Assembly: GCF_037893015.1 (NCBI RefSeq) | Contig: NC_133666.1 | Coordinates: forward strand, 624,539,852-624,603,851 | Reading direction: 5' to 3' | From: Macrotis lagotis | Lineage: Eukaryota; Chordata; Mammalia; Peramelemorphia; Peramelidae | Length of the DNA stretch: 64,000 bases | Shown here: piece after piece, positions 1 to 14,002 of the stretch | Layout: the number at the start of each line of letters is the position of its first letter | Position numbering within the stretch: position 1 is the stretch's first letter | Made by a program: the position numbers and the translations under genes | Notes under the pieces: generated by a model | What the model was told of the DNA's origin: nothing | Databases searched by the model: none | What the model saw: only the letters and a program-made list of their open reading frames with translations

Positions 1-74
1 GAGGCACTGGGAAAGGCTTTTTTATCAATGGTGTAATTTCAGGAGGAATTTGAAGGAAACCAATGAAGTCAGCT

Positions 75-328
75 AGACTGTGCAGTTGACAAAGTGCTGG
101 GCCTGGAGTCGAGAAGACTGATCTTCCTAAGTTCAAATCCAGCCCCAGACACTTCCTTGCTTTGTGAAACTCGGTAAGTCACTTAACACTGTTTGCCTTA
201 GTTTCCTCATCTGTGAACTGAAGAAGGAAATGGCAAACCACTCCAGTATCTTTGCCAAGAAAACCCCATATGAACTCCTACAAAAGGAGTCAGACAGTCC
301 TGAATATACTCAACAACAACCTATGTGA
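75..328 (+). repeat. MAR1-type SINE
   Basis: Diverged full-length SINE. It has the tRNA-like head (GGGCCTGGAGTCGAGAAGAC...TTCAAATCCAGC), the CORE-like TCACTTAACACTGTTTGCC segment, and the tail block GGCAAACCACTCCAGTATC...GCCAAGAAAACCCC. The copy at 46.4 kb is the same family. Confidence 0.8.
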
Positions 329-659
329 CTCAATGTGCTAATAGGATACAAAACCCAACTGAAATAAAGATAATCCTGGGCTACAGAGAAAAATGAAGGC
401 ATGGCAGTCAGAGCAAAAAGGGATATATAGTACTGTAGTTTCAAAGTATTCTGTTCATTTCAGAACATACTTGGAGTGATCTGTCTAATTCTAGACATCT
501 CGGAAGCTAGAGTTCATCTAAGAGGTGTCATCTCCTAAGAGAATCACCAATGGTTATCTAAAAGTTGTCACCAATGATTGAAGTAACTAGGGCTTTTTAG
601 AACAGAGAAGACAAGATGGGGGACAGGGTTAATGATCTTAGTCTCCAGGAATCTGAGGA

Positions 660-823
660 GCTTCTTTTCTTTTCCTCCCTCCCTCCCTTCCTTCCTTCCT
701 CCCTCCCTTCCTTCCTTCCTTCCTTCCTTCTCCTCCTCCTCCTCCTCTTCTTCTTCTCCTCCTCCTCCTCTTCTTCTTTTTCTCTTTCTTTCTTTCTTTC
801 TTTTCTTTCCTTCCTTCCTTCCT

Positions 824-896
<73 letters not shown>

Positions 897-898
897 TT
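660..898. repeat. Polypyrimidine microsatellite cluster
   Basis: About 240 bp of almost pure C/T on the plus strand: (CCTT)n and (CTCC)n, then (TCC)n/(TTC)n, then a long (TTTC)n array. The apparent Lys/Arg- or Ser/Phe-rich open frames over it are repeat artefacts. It lies left of the last NIBAN3 exon seen, in intron or 3' flank. Confidence 0.95.
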
Positions 899-1524
899 TA
901 TTCATCTGGGGGATCCCAATGGACAAAAGTCACAAAGGAGTCACTTTGGCTTTGAGGTCAGGACAAACTTTCTAACAATTAATGAGTGCAGCCCCAAAGT
1001 GTCCTGGGCTGTCTCTAGAAGTGCTTAGTTCCCAACAGCTGGAGGTCTTCCATGCAGGTGATTGCCACAAGAGCCAAAGGAGACTCTTGCTTAAGCTTCC
1101 TTCCAGCTCTGAGTGCCTCTGATTCTTCACATCATGGCCCTTAGAGGAAGGAGATTTCCACATGTTTCCTATTATAACTCACTTCCCCTCAGCACCAAGG
1201 AAGAGTACCCAACAGCCTTCATGGTCAGCACTCTTTGTGGTGTTTATTAGGCTCTAGGAAATGTGAGCTGCCAGCAGGATAAGCACAAGATCTGCGAGGG
1301 TGACCTACAGAACAGCTGAAGGAAGTGTGCCTTGAACCAGGAGACTCTAAGGGAAAAGCAGAGAGTAATGAGAGCCCCACTTTTGACTGGTTCAGTCAAA
1401 GGCTATTTGTTGACCCTAAGGCTCTATAACTCCTTAGATATCCAGTGGGACAATTTCCAGTGTAAAGATCAGTCACCCTCCCACTGCATGAGGTTGCCTG
1501 GAAAAGGGGCTTGCAAGCTGTAGT

Positions 1525-1702
1525 ACTAGCACTAGGCATTGTGCTAAGCCTTTGTAAAATATCTCAACAACTCTGTAAGGTACATGCTATTATTATTTGC
1601 ATTTAACAATTGAGAAGGCGACAAAGGTTACATAGCTACTAAGCCCTGAGGCCAGATTTGAACTTGGGTCTTCCTGACTAGAGGCAGGCCTAGCACTCCA
1701 GA
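1525..1702 (-). repeat. MIR/THER-type SINE, reverse orientation
   Basis: Reads as the reverse complement of a MIR family member: GCACTAGGCATTGTGCTAAGCC, the ATTATTATTTGCATTTAACAATTGAG 'fraction below line' block, and CCAGATTTGAACTTGGGTCTTCC. Strongly diverged and therefore old. Confidence 0.7.
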
Positions 1703-1724
1703 AATATCAGTTCATAAAGTTAAA

Positions 1725-2880
1725 TTGACTGATAAAGTTAAATGATATGAACAGACAATTCTCAAGGGAAGAAATAAAAAATGCTCCAAATCAAAAATAA
1801 TTAGAAAAATATGAATTAAAGCAACTCAGAAGTTATGCCTCATATCTATCAAATTGGCAAAACAGAAAAGGAAAACTACAAATATTAGAGGGGCAACAAT
1901 ATTGTGAAGACATCACTAATACAGAAATATGTTAAACATGTTTGTGTATGTACAACCTGTATCAGATTACCCACTGCCATGGGGAGAGGGGAGAGAAGGG
2001 AGGGTGATAGAAAAATGTAAAACTCAAAAATTTGCTAAAGGATAGATGTTGAAAATTATCTTTGTATGTAATTGGAGAAAAAATTTTAAAAAATGATATT
2101 GAGAAGACATACGACTTTGAAAGAATTAGGACCTTTCACCAATACATTGAACAACAACCAGTTATGATTCAAAGGATTCGTGATGAAACATGCTACCCAT
2201 TTCCTGATAGAGAGGTGATAAACTCAATGTAGACTAAGATATATTTGTGGGGTGAGGGCATGGCCAATTAGGGAATTTGTTTTGCTTGACTATGCATATT
2301 TGTAACAAAAGTTTTATTTTTCTTTTTTTCTTATTGGGGGAAGGAAATACATGTTTTCATTGATTGCAAAATAATTTTTAAAAAATTATTAAAACTAAAG
2401 AGACCAAATAAAGAAAAACATATACAAAAATATTTATAACATTTCTTTTTATGGAAGCAAAGAAATGGAATAAAGTGGTACCCCTCAATTGGGGAATGGC
2501 AACAAATGACAGTATATGAAGGTAACAGAATAATACTGTGCTATGAGGAATGAAAAAGAAAGTTTCAGAGAAACCTGAAAAGACTTTCATGAACTGATGC
2601 AGAGCAAATTAAACTCTAACAAACTATAAAAATGAATACTTTTGAAAGACTTAAGGAACTATGAACATTTCAATAACTCACCCTGATTCCAGAGGGTTCA
2701 TGATGAGGAATGCTACTTGCCTCCTCCTGACAGAGATGTGATGAATCACGAATATGTAGACTGAGAAATACATTTTTAGGCATAGCCAATATGGGAATCC
2801 CCTCCCCACTTATCTAAGTACTTGTAACAAGTTTTGTTTTCCTTTTTTTTTCTGGGGGGGGAACAAAATAAATTGATAAT
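1725..2880 (+). mobile_element. L1-type LINE 3' fragments (several, sense strand)
   Basis: 1725-1925 resembles the very end of marsupial L1 ORF2 (ATGAACAGACAATTCTCAAG...ATCTATCAAATTGGCAAAA). 1955-2090 and 2095-2345 resemble L1 3' UTR pieces. 2385-2880 carries the common 3' segment (CCTCAATTGGGGAATGGC...GAACTGATGCAGAGCAAATT...GACAGAGATGTGATGAATC) and ends in an A-rich tail. All are 5'-truncated and decayed. With the repeats before them they fill the stretch left of NIBAN3 exon 9. Confidence 0.7.
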
Positions 2881-2936
2881 TTTTGAAATTTTAATTTAAA
2901 AAGGGGGGTTGTTGGGATTGCATGGGGAGGTCTCAC

Positions 2937-3838
2937 CTCCTCTTTCAGCACAGCAACAAGCCGGCTTCTCTGAACATTTCTGAGCAGACTGTCCATTTGA
3001 TGAACAAGGAGTGTGCCAATCATGCCAACCCCTTGATAAATAGGGCGCAGAAGCTCCTCCATAACCCAAGCCAGCTGAGGCTCCACTTCCCGGCAAAGAA
3101 AGGACTCAGCAGGGCCACACACCATTGCTGGGAAAAGAAAAGAATGCTTCTTGAGGCCCTGGGTCTGGCAAAAAGCCTAGGCTGCAGCACCAAGAAGGAG
3201 GCACCTAGGATCTGGAGGGAGACACAGGGGTAAAAGGACCAGTCACTGACTCATCAAAAAGGCCCTGGTTCTGTCACTGGAATGTGAGCCATACAAACAA
3301 AAGGGAGGGAGTGGGAAGCAGGGGTTGGGGTGGGGAGGGTGGCAGAGACACTTTGGAGCTGAATCTGGCCTCTATGCAAGCCTGTTCCAGGCAGAAGCAA
3401 GGTCTTCCTCACCCAACTAATTCTTACTTTGAAGTTTTTCAGCAATCTGTTTGCTTAATGCAAGTATCTGATCAGCTTCTGGACGAATTTTCTTCTCTAA
3501 CTCTTTCTGAAGTTCTTCCTTTTCTTGATGAAAGTTTTGGAGCTCTGAGGAGATCAGCTTTAATACTAGAACATAAACTTCATCCAAGAACTGTTCAAAC
3601 AGCAGGAGACAGAGAGAGAGAGAAAAAAGGAGAGAAGGAAAGGGAAAGGAAAAGAGAGAAGGAAAGAGGGGAGAGAGAGGATGAGAAGGGGGAACAAGAG
3701 AAATGGGGGAGAGATGGTGAGAGAGAGAGAAAAGGAGATCAAGAAAGGAAGGAAGGAGAAAGAGGAGAAAGAAAGGAAGGCAACACAGAGTGGGAGGGAG
3801 AGAGGAAAAGAGGGGGAAGGGATGTGTGTGGGGGGGGA

Positions 3839-3882
<44 letters not shown>

Positions 3883-6800
3883 TTAGGAAAACATATAACC
3901 TTATATTAAAGACATTTATATAGGTCATAGCAGAAATAGTTGAAGGGAGTCAGTGTCCTGGATGGCCTTTTCTAAGGAAAACCCCCAAAGCTCCCAAGTG
4001 CTGAACAAACAAATACAGTGCCAATCGCCACAAGAATGTTGATTGTTTTTCTTTCTGTTTGGTCTTTTCCCCTAAAGGGGGAGGGGATGGGTCACAACAC
4101 CCATTCCCACAATCTTGAGAGCTGACACCCAGAAAATACCATATGCCTGCCCCACAGGAGAGGTTCTAAGGACTGTGGGGTTTCTATGTATGGTTTCCTA
4201 AACCCAACTGCTAGAATCACTCTGTATATCCTGGGGGGGTGTTAATCTTTCTTGTGCCTTGAACATTTTGGGGGGTGAAGTCCATAATTCCCTTCTCAGA
4301 ATAATGTTTTGAAATAATTGAAGGAAATACTCAATTTCAGTTAGAGGTTAATGAAAATTAAGATGCAATTTTTTTTTCCTATACAAGTTCATGGATTCCC
4401 TGGAATCTTTTCCATGGACCCCAAGGAGCTGGTCCATGGTTAAGATCCTAAGAGCTGAGAAGTCCTATTCTCTATATACCCTCTGCCCACCAACCCTAAG
4501 ATACTATACTTGAACCAGAGACAAAAATTTGTGTTACTCAAGCACTGATAAATCTTTGGATAGGAAAAGTCAAAGTAGAGAATTTACCTTTCTCCAGGCC
4601 CATTTCCTCCTACTTCCCACACCCCTGAGCATGACTGGCTTCTGGGCCCGAAGCTTCGGCAACAGATCCTGCATCAGCAAATTGGTGAGGATCTAGAACC
4701 AAAGGAAGGTAGAGATGACTGTTCCAAGGCAGGAAAAACTGGCCTTCCTCTCCATCAGCAGGCAGGAGAGAGGAGGTGACCACCAATTACAGTAATTTCA
4801 CAAACCTCTGCATCTGTGCCCAAAAGGAGGTTGTCGACTCCATAAATGCCTTTCTCCTGCCTGTAGGACTTCACTGCATCCAGAAATGCCTCCATGTTGG
4901 GGGACTCTCTTCTCTGTAAAACTGAAGTCAGTTTTATTCTCATTCCCCCATGCTTTGGCCCACACATGGGAGTCAGTCTGAAGAGGTTGCTAGGGATCCT
5001 GAAATCCTACCCAGCTGTCAAGGACACCTTCCCTGATCTTCTTGGCCAGTAACAGCCAACCTACTTTGGTCTCAAGGAGCCCTGCAGACCCCCAACTCTA
5101 ATGCAAAGGTCCTTGAGTATATGTCCTAGCAAGAATAAATTGAAGGAATGTTTAGACTAGAGAAGACTGGGGTGGGGCAGATAGGTGTCTTAAGTATTTG
5201 AAGGGCTTCTCTGTGGATCATTAGATTTGCTCTGTTTGGACCTAGAAGTAGAAGTTGTAAAGAGGCCATTTGGACAGGATGTCAAGAAAAACTTTTTAAC
5301 TCTGAAGAGTTATGCTGAAATTAGAATGGGTTGCTTCAAATGGTACCTAATCCAGGCTAGAATTTTCCAAGCAAACAAAGTAAAGTTCAATTGTTTAAAG
5401 TTGGTCACTGAGTTCAATCCTTCCCCCATTTTATAGATGAAGAAACTGAAGTTAAGTGAAACTTAACTGAAGCTAAGTCCAAGTTCACACAAGTAGCAAG
5501 TGGCAGAAGCTAGGAAAGCAAAAAGTCTAGATCACAGGATTTGTATTGGAAGCCATCTCAGTGGCAATCCAGTCTGATCCATTTTTGAAAGGGATTTCCC
5601 ACCTCTGACTGATTGCTTGTCAGACATATGAGGGTAGGGATTCTCAGATCTGTCATTACCTGTGTGACCTTGGACATGTCATGTAACCTGCATGGGCCTA
5701 AATTTCCTCATCTGTAAAATGAGGAAGGTGGTACTAGATGGCCCCTGAGCTCACTTGTAGTCATTCAGTCCATGATCTTGTAGTTTCTCTGAGCTTAGAG
5801 CAAGTTGGTTGGTTGGCTCTTGTTCTTCATTATGGAAGAAGACCAAAATGACATCATTATGTTGGAGACAAAAGTAGATGCTTTCTATTAAGTCATCTGC
5901 TGTTGAATGAACCAGTCAAGAAGGGTCCATAGCAACAGGACACTCCTGAGAAACTGACCTATCCATCAGGTGTATGCAGGAGGAGAAAACTCAGAAACTT
6001 GTCCTGACCTTGTCTGTGATACCAGGGACCCACTTACAGGACACAGACACAATCTGACCTTCAGAGTAAACATCTCAGTGGGGCTAGGTCCAGACCTACC
6101 TGATCCCCGGCGCTGAATCCCATTTCTCAGGACAGATTTCCAGCTGTTCTGAGATTCTATTGTGTCCGTGCACAAGCAGATGGGCTGTCGGAAAGAGTGG
6201 CAGAGATAGATGGGGAATTCCAGAGGGGGCTCAATGATTGGATCTGGATCTTGAATAGGATGGTTGCCTGGAAAAAGAGAAAGACCTCATTTTTGTCTTA
6301 GAGTCAAGAAGAAAGTTTGACTTCAATCTCGAGTCAAACAGCCAGGATAAATCAAAAATGCCCTTATATTTAAGGTAGGGAGGAATTGAGGGCCATCTTA
6401 CTTTTAAAATTGACCTCATATTTCTCCTTCCATGACAAAGGGTCTCCAAATCTCTGAAGACTCTTCTTCTGAGACTGAAACAAATAATGTTCTGTCTTTG
6501 CATAATTCTCACACTACCCATCTCAAAGGACTTTTGTTGGAAAGGGCTTTGTAAACCTTAGGAGCACCATATGAATGTGAGTAGCTGTGATTAATCTCTA
6601 ATGGCAAAGTCTTTTTTTAATCTATCTATCTGTCTATCTATCTATCTATTTTTATTTTTTTTAAGTTTTTGCAAAGCAATGGGGTTAAAGTGGCTTGCCC
6701 AAGGCCACACAGCTAGGTAATTATTAAGTGTCTGAGGCCAGATTTGAACTCAGGTACTTCTGACTCCAGGGCTAGTGCCCTATCCACTGTGCCACCTAGC

Positions 6801-9800
6801 TGCCCCTAGATGTTTCAAATCTTAACATTAAAAACTAACAGGCAAATACTTGACTAGCTCTAGAATAAAGTCTAACTTTAGAGGATAAGGAAAGGGGTAT
6901 ATGAAGGCAGAAATGACTAGAAATGAACATTTAGGTAGGCTAGGTGACAAAATCTTTCTTACCTGTTGACCCCCGATAAAGACATTCCCTCCATGAGGCC
7001 ACTAGTGTGTAACCAGTCAAAGCAACTGACCCCTGTGACTCATTGCCACATTTCTGCTCCTAGAAAGACATCCCAAATTTTTTAGAAATTTTCTCAACTA
7101 CAAGTTGCTCTCACCCAAACTTAGGAAGATAAACAGCTAATGAGTTAAGAACTCCCCAAAATATTCACTCAAAGGACACTTTCAATGAAGCATCATAAGG
7201 CAGCATCATGCCTTAGCAAGAATCTTGGAAATCAGAAAGCCTGGGCACTAGTCCCAGACTTGCATGATTATAATTTTCTTTGTCACCTTTAGTAAGTCAC
7301 ACCCCAATCTTTGGGCCTCAATGAAGGCATTGGATTAAATAGCCTAAGCCCAGACAGTTCCACCATTTTTTGCCACTGATCCAGATGACTCTGGAGGAGA
7401 GAATGAGGCTGGTGACTTTAGGCCAGTCTCACTTAAATCCAATTCACTTGCAAGTCTTATCACCTTCCTGATGTCATTGGTCCCCTTCAGAAGCAAAGAT
7501 AAACAACAATTCCCCATTCCATGCATGCAATATTATAGTCAAAATTGGTCTACCTCCTATTTCTGCATATAACCTAAAGTTCCCCACTTCTGGGCTTTTG
7601 CTCCTCAAATATCTTTTCAAATTCCTATTGATCTTTTAAAACTCAAATGCCACCTCCTGGAGGAAACTTTCATGGATTTTTCCCAGTTGGAAATGATGTC
7701 GAGTCTTATATAGGACCCTGGCATTGAGAAGTCAGTTAATTTATAAACACCTTCATCACTTATTATTTTGTATGATAATTATCCTCCTGCTATATTCTAG
7801 CCACCAAGAAACCATGTTTTATTGAAACTTCCTATTACCTCTGTTTATCAAGATCCCAAGACAATAGAGTTAGAACTGAATGCAATCTCAAAGGTCCTAC
7901 TCTCTCTACACATAAGGAAACTAACACTCAGAGATTGGGAAGTGATTTGCCCAAGGTTACTCAGTAAACTAGTTATGAGTCTGGGACTAGAATTTGAGTC
8001 TAGGACTAAAACCAGAGGTAGTAGATATCCTGCCCAAGATCACATAGTTGATATGTGGAAGAGCTAACATTTGAACTCAGGTCCTCCACCTCCAAATCCA
8101 TTCTTTATTGATAAATTAATGGACTTAATGGATTTAAATGACCTATTCTATTGACCTAAAGTTTCTGTGGAGACAAGGTGACTTGAGAATGGGGAGGGAC
8201 ACATAGACAAGCCAGTTCACTTCTGGGGAAGAACAGAGATAGTGGGAGAAGAAAGCTTCTTATCTGGCTGTACCCCATTAGTAACCTATTTGTTACTAAT
8301 TCCACTCCATGAGTCTCTCATTCCTACCCTGAAGTGCTTATAGCCATGAGGATAGCACAAAGAACATGTATCTGATCTCTGCTTTTGACTTAATGATGTA
8401 CTTTAGGCATCTATATCTTAACTGGAATTAAATTTCAATTCACTTATATTCAATCCAAGAAAAATCTATTAAATAATCATCATATGTATGAAACTCTACC
8501 AGGTGCTGGGAATAAAAAAAAAAGTGAAATATTCCCTGCCCTCAAAGAGCTTACATTCTATTGGATTTATGTACTTAAATTTAAGTATAATACAAGATAA
8601 TATGAAGAAGGAAGGAGTGCAAACTACTCAAAGGGAGGGAGGATAAGGGGAAGTTTCATGGAGTATGTGGTCCTTCCATTGAGTCTTGAAGGAAGACAAA
8701 GATTCTAGAAGGAAGATGAGGGGAGGCATTAAAGGCAAGGGATGTGGATTTTACAAATTCAATAGATAAAGTGTCCAGTTCAGGTAATGACTAGGATTCA
8801 AGTTTGGCTAGAATGGAGAAATTGTGAAAGGAGTAAGGTTAAAATAAGGCTAGAAGAGAAGGGTAGAAATAAAATGGTAAATGGTCTTAACTACTGGGTT
8901 CAGTAATATGCATGTCACCTAGAAGTAATGGAGAGCTACTAGAGTTCTTAGGGTAGGGCAGTTATATGGTCAGTAGGCTCCAACTGCTGTATTGGTTTGA
9001 GTTATTGAATACCTAGCTCAACATAGGCCTATGGAATACTTAGTCAAAATGAATTAACCTCCTGAATGAGATCCCCCAGCTGCTATTAACTTCCTTTCAA
9101 AGTTACTTGATTGGTTTATGAATTGTATGTACCTATATAGACATTATTACCTCTCCTGTTAGAATATAAACTCTCTGAAGGCAGGGACTATCTCCTCTTG
9201 TCTTTGTATGAGCCTAGCATCAAATAAGCATTAGGCTAATAATTGTTTTTTGATTGATTTATTGGGACTGCAAGATTTAAAATCCTTTAGAAATTATTTT
9301 AAATGGAAGAGAAATTTCTAGAAAAACCAAAGTGACCTTTCAAAATAGAAAATACAATCAATGACAAGAACTGTCCAGATTTTCTCCTCTATAAAATGAT
9401 GGGTTTGGATAATGAATTCTCAGAGGCCTCCCAGTTCTGACTTTCCATGAGCCCCTCCCTCCTTCTTCCTGATTGAAGAGGGTGGAGGGTGGAGGGTGGA
9501 CACTAAAGAGCTTCTCCTAGATTTTCCACTTTTTAAAGTAATAATCTTCAGTATTTCTCATCAGATCTCTTTCCTGGATGCCATCATCTCTAGAAACTCA
9601 TCATTCTGCAAGATAAAATCAAGTGGGAAACATATATTTTTATATCATTTTTCCAACATAACTTTGTGCTCCTCTCCATTCCAACCTCTTTCCCCATTAG
9701 ATTGTGAGCTCTCAAAGAGTAGGCACTATCTTATGTCTTTCTTTGTATCTCCAGGGCTTAACACAGCATCTGATACATAATAAATACATAATCTGGTACA

Positions 9801-12602
9801 GAAAAAATGCATATACACTCTGACTCCAACTCTAAAATGGCTTTTTCAAGGTCATACCAGTAGCAAGAAGCAAAAATACTACTAATTCCATGACTAATGT
9901 TCCTGCTACTACCTCTGCAAAAAACGGACTGCAAGGGGTCTAGAACCAAGTATTAAGTTTAACATCAGCATTGGCATTGACATTGGTACTGGTAGACCCA
10001 ACTGAGAATAAGAGGGATACTTTTACCTCTTTACTGTCAAACCACTCTAGAGAAGAGTCTCCACGGAGGACACAGTAGCTATCCCTCCACTTGGGGGAGT
10101 TCCCTTGCAAGTGGGTCAGGATCCCCTCATGCATTATGGCCGGAGGAGGTTTCTAAGAAAAGAAACTTGGTCAAACATGGTATCATATCATGTGACATTT
10201 CTTTAAAAAACAAAACAAAACCCAGTACAACAGAGAATGAGAGGCTTCATTCTGCTCCCCTACCTTCAACAGACTCCCTAGTGCTGCCACAGCTACACAC
10301 CAGTGGTTTTCCAAACACATGGAAGCTATTAATGTCTGTGTCTAGAGACAACTGAGCTAAGGACAGTGAATCTATTATCTCTCCAGAGACCTGGGGCAGA
10401 GTAGCAGAGCATGAACCTGCAGACCTTTAAACATATATCCACATCTGAAGGATAGTCCTTTATAAGGTAATGGTTGATTTAGATTTTTTTCAGAATATCC
10501 TGGAAAGGAAAGGATGGGAAGGACCTCTCCCATCAAGGTGTTGGGTCTCAAAGAATAACCATTTGGATTCATCCTGTATCACCCTTTCCATTTGAAGGCA
10601 GGAAATTGCACCTGGGCACTTAATCACATTACAAGTTATATACCAACATCATCACCAACAATTTCCCTGCCCCAATCCTTGAAAGGAATGTCAGGGCATC
10701 AAAGCAAAAAGAACTTTATAACAAAAAAATTTACAGCAATTTTTTGCAGTAACAAAGATCTGGAAACTAAGAGAGAATGATTAGATAAACTGTAGTATAG
10801 AAATGTATTATAAGAATGGAATTTTGTTGTACTCTAAGAAATTATAAAAAAGGACCATTTCAGAGGAAACAAAAATGAACAAAGCAAAATGAGCAGAATA
10901 GAACATTTCACATGTCAACTGCATTATAGAGATAAACATCTTTGAAAGACTTGAGAACATTGGACCACTTACTGATAAAGCTGGAGCCCACAGGACTAAA
11001 CATGCTACTCTCCTCCTGCCAGAGGAAAGTGATGGCCTTAAAATGCAGAATAAGACAGACATTTTTGACATGGCCAATGTGGGAATTTGTTTTTCTGGAA
11101 TATACCTATTTATTATGAGGATCTTATTTTTATTTTTATGGTTCAAGGGGTGAGAGGCAGTGGAAAGGAACAGATAAAAATGCTTGTTAAAAATAAGTTT
11201 TTTTAAGCTAAAAAAAGGGAATAGAGTAACAGGAGTACAAGTAGACAAAAAACAAGGTAGTTCAGCCTAAAAGAGTATTCTATCATTCTCCAAAGCCTCT
11301 GACATGTGAAGTTAATGAGCTTCCATCCTCAATGTCCATTTTTCCTCTCTGTGTGAGGAGTTTGTACTGGGACTCTATGTGATCTCCATCTTCTAAACAG
11401 AGCAGAGAAGTCACTGGCCCAAGGAAGCAAAGCCCAATTTATCTCAAACTGGAGCACTCTCAGGATCAATGCCCACTTTTGTGCCAACCTAGAACCTCCC
11501 CAGTATCAGCACCTACTTCACTCTTCCATAGCTGGAATCCTGTCTGCCCTTGGGGTGTCATCTCTCTTGAGATTTGCCTCAGGAAGACCAAAGCAAGTTG
11601 CCTTCGGTAATGTGGCATGAAATTATTCAGGAAAGCATCTGTCCGGCCTGGGAAGGAACAAAGAACAGGGACAAACACTAGCTGTTCTCCTTTCCCTTCA
11701 GCTGATCCCACTTTGTTCTGAGATATTTGGAAGCCCCCCCCCCCCGCCAGGGGGCTATACCCTGTGATCCCTCTTGCTTCTGACAGGTCTGTAAAACACA
11801 CCCCAAGCATGGTCTTGTTTACACCAAGTCTGAATTAGGGAAGCCTAGATGAGCAGAACACCTTCCACCTGGAATCTTGATGCTCAGACACATGTACAAG
11901 ATAATTGCTCCCATGAGGCTCTCATTCCCAATTGTCCTATTCCCATAAAGATCAGAGAGACTGGATTTGGATGACTTGAGTTTCCTCAACACCCTGAGAA
12001 GCCCATCCAACAGATGATTCAGGAAGGAGAGCCTGGGAAAGGGGTTTGTGGTTGGGGATCACAATGCTGAGAGAGAGAGAGAGCAAAAGTTTCTCCCAAT
12101 TCATTTATCCAACTATTTGAAATCATGAAGAGTTTGAGAAGGGAGAAAAAGAGGAAAGGAAAAAAACCTGCAGAAAGGAAGGAAATAAGTATATATTGAG
12201 GATCTACTCTGATCCAAACACTATGCTAAGCACCTTACAATCTCTCATTTGATCCTCACAACACTCCCATGAGGGAGGCTCCATAATTTACATTTTACAG
12301 ATGAGAAAACTGAGGTACATAGAGATTAAATGACTTGCCCAGAATCATAGTGAGTAAGAGTTTGAGGTCACATTTGAACTCAGGTCTTCCTGACTCCAGG
12401 CCCTAGTACTTCCAGAGGACCTGGGTCTGAATCTGAGCTCCCTCACTTATTCACTGAAGGATAAGTCACATGCCCTCTGTTTCCTTATCATCTTCATTTT
12501 ACGGATAACATACTTATTCCTTCACAGGGTTTGTTGTAAGGGTCAAGTGAAATGTGAAAGTAAGGGCTTAGGAATCCATAAAGTATTTTTACAAATGTAA
12601 TC

Positions 12603-12642
<40 letters not shown>

Positions 12643-13949
12643 TGGGGGCTGAGGCAATAGGATTAAGTGACTAGCTTTGGGGTCACACTGCTAGGAAGGA
12701 TCAAGTGTCTGAGGTCACATTTGAACTCAGGTCCTCCTGACCCTAGGACTGGTGCTCTACATACTGAGCTACCTAGCTGCCCCCATCATTATTTTTTCTT
12801 TTTTTTTTATTTTTGTAAGGCAATGGGCTAAGTGACTTTCCTAAGGTCACACAACTAAGTAAGTATTAAGTGTCTGAGGCCACATTTGAACTCAAGTCCT
12901 CCTGACTCCAGGGCAGTGTACTCTATTCACAACATCATCTAGCTGCCCCCATTATTATTTTTATAATTTTATAAATTTTATAATTTTGGTAAATTTTTAA
13001 TTGTATATTGTATTATCATTATCATAGATTTTAAATAGACAGCACAACCAGATTTGTCTCTGAGCTCAAGTTCAGCTGGTTTCTGAGACATCAACTCCAT
13101 GCCAAGCTCTCCTTCCATCTTAATATCCTTTCTTCTCAATAACAGACCATCAGAGACATCACAAAGAAGCCAAGTGATCAGCAACAAACGCTCATTGCTG
13201 AATGTTTACTCTTGGCAGGGTGAAGTGCATACTGAGAGCCACAAATCCCTGAAAATCAGGGTGGGCTTGAGCAAAGACCCATCAGCCAGCCAGAAACCCC
13301 ATGAACTATGAAGCCTATCTAATCCTACACAGTCCAGGAGCCTCAACCAAGTGATTTGTTAAGAATGTTGGCAGGAAGGCTCCCAGGTTCTTTCTTTTTG
13401 TGGGTCATTTCATCTCCAGCATTTAGCACAAGATGCCCAGCCTAGAGTAACCTTTTAATAACTTGTGCACTGATTGAGTAACTGCTGACCCTGAGATTCT
13501 GTGACCTCACTCCTCTAACCCACCTCCTCTTCTCCTCAAATGACCCAATAAAGAACCATGATTCCAAGTGCTTTTTCTGGCCCAAAGCTACAAAAGTCCT
13601 CTTCCCATCCCTAAGCTAGTAGGGACTAGTTCAGACAGAATTCTGCAGTCCACATGTGCATGACACATAAACTAGAGTCACACCCAGAATTTGGTACTTG
13701 AAGGAATTTTTCATGTTGGGGCCAAAAACATATCTGGGTCTCCTTAGTAGATAATGGGGCCCCAGGCAGTGCTGAGTGGTATCTCTGAGTCACTGTCCAA
13801 ATGTTGGGGGAGGAGAGAAGCAGGGAGAAAGGGAAGGACAGCAGAGGGAAGGAAGACTGAGAAAATAACAGAGAGAGAGAGAGAGAAATGGAAGTGAGAA
13901 AAGTGGGAGAGACACAGAAATGGAGAGAAAGGGAGAGAGAGGAGTGGAC

Positions 13950-14002
<53 letters not shown>

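Noticed and set aside
597-975. Lys/Glu/Arg- or Ser/Phe/Leu-rich proteins over the pyrimidine cluster
   Set aside because: Pure microsatellite translation; same reasoning for the frames at 3566-3928 and 13626-14250.
4904-4921. Alternative acceptor ACAG at 4914-4917 for NIBAN3 exon 6
   Set aside because: It would shift the reading frame relative to the preceding exon, whereas the CAG ending at 4922 keeps the frame and the exact family spacing.
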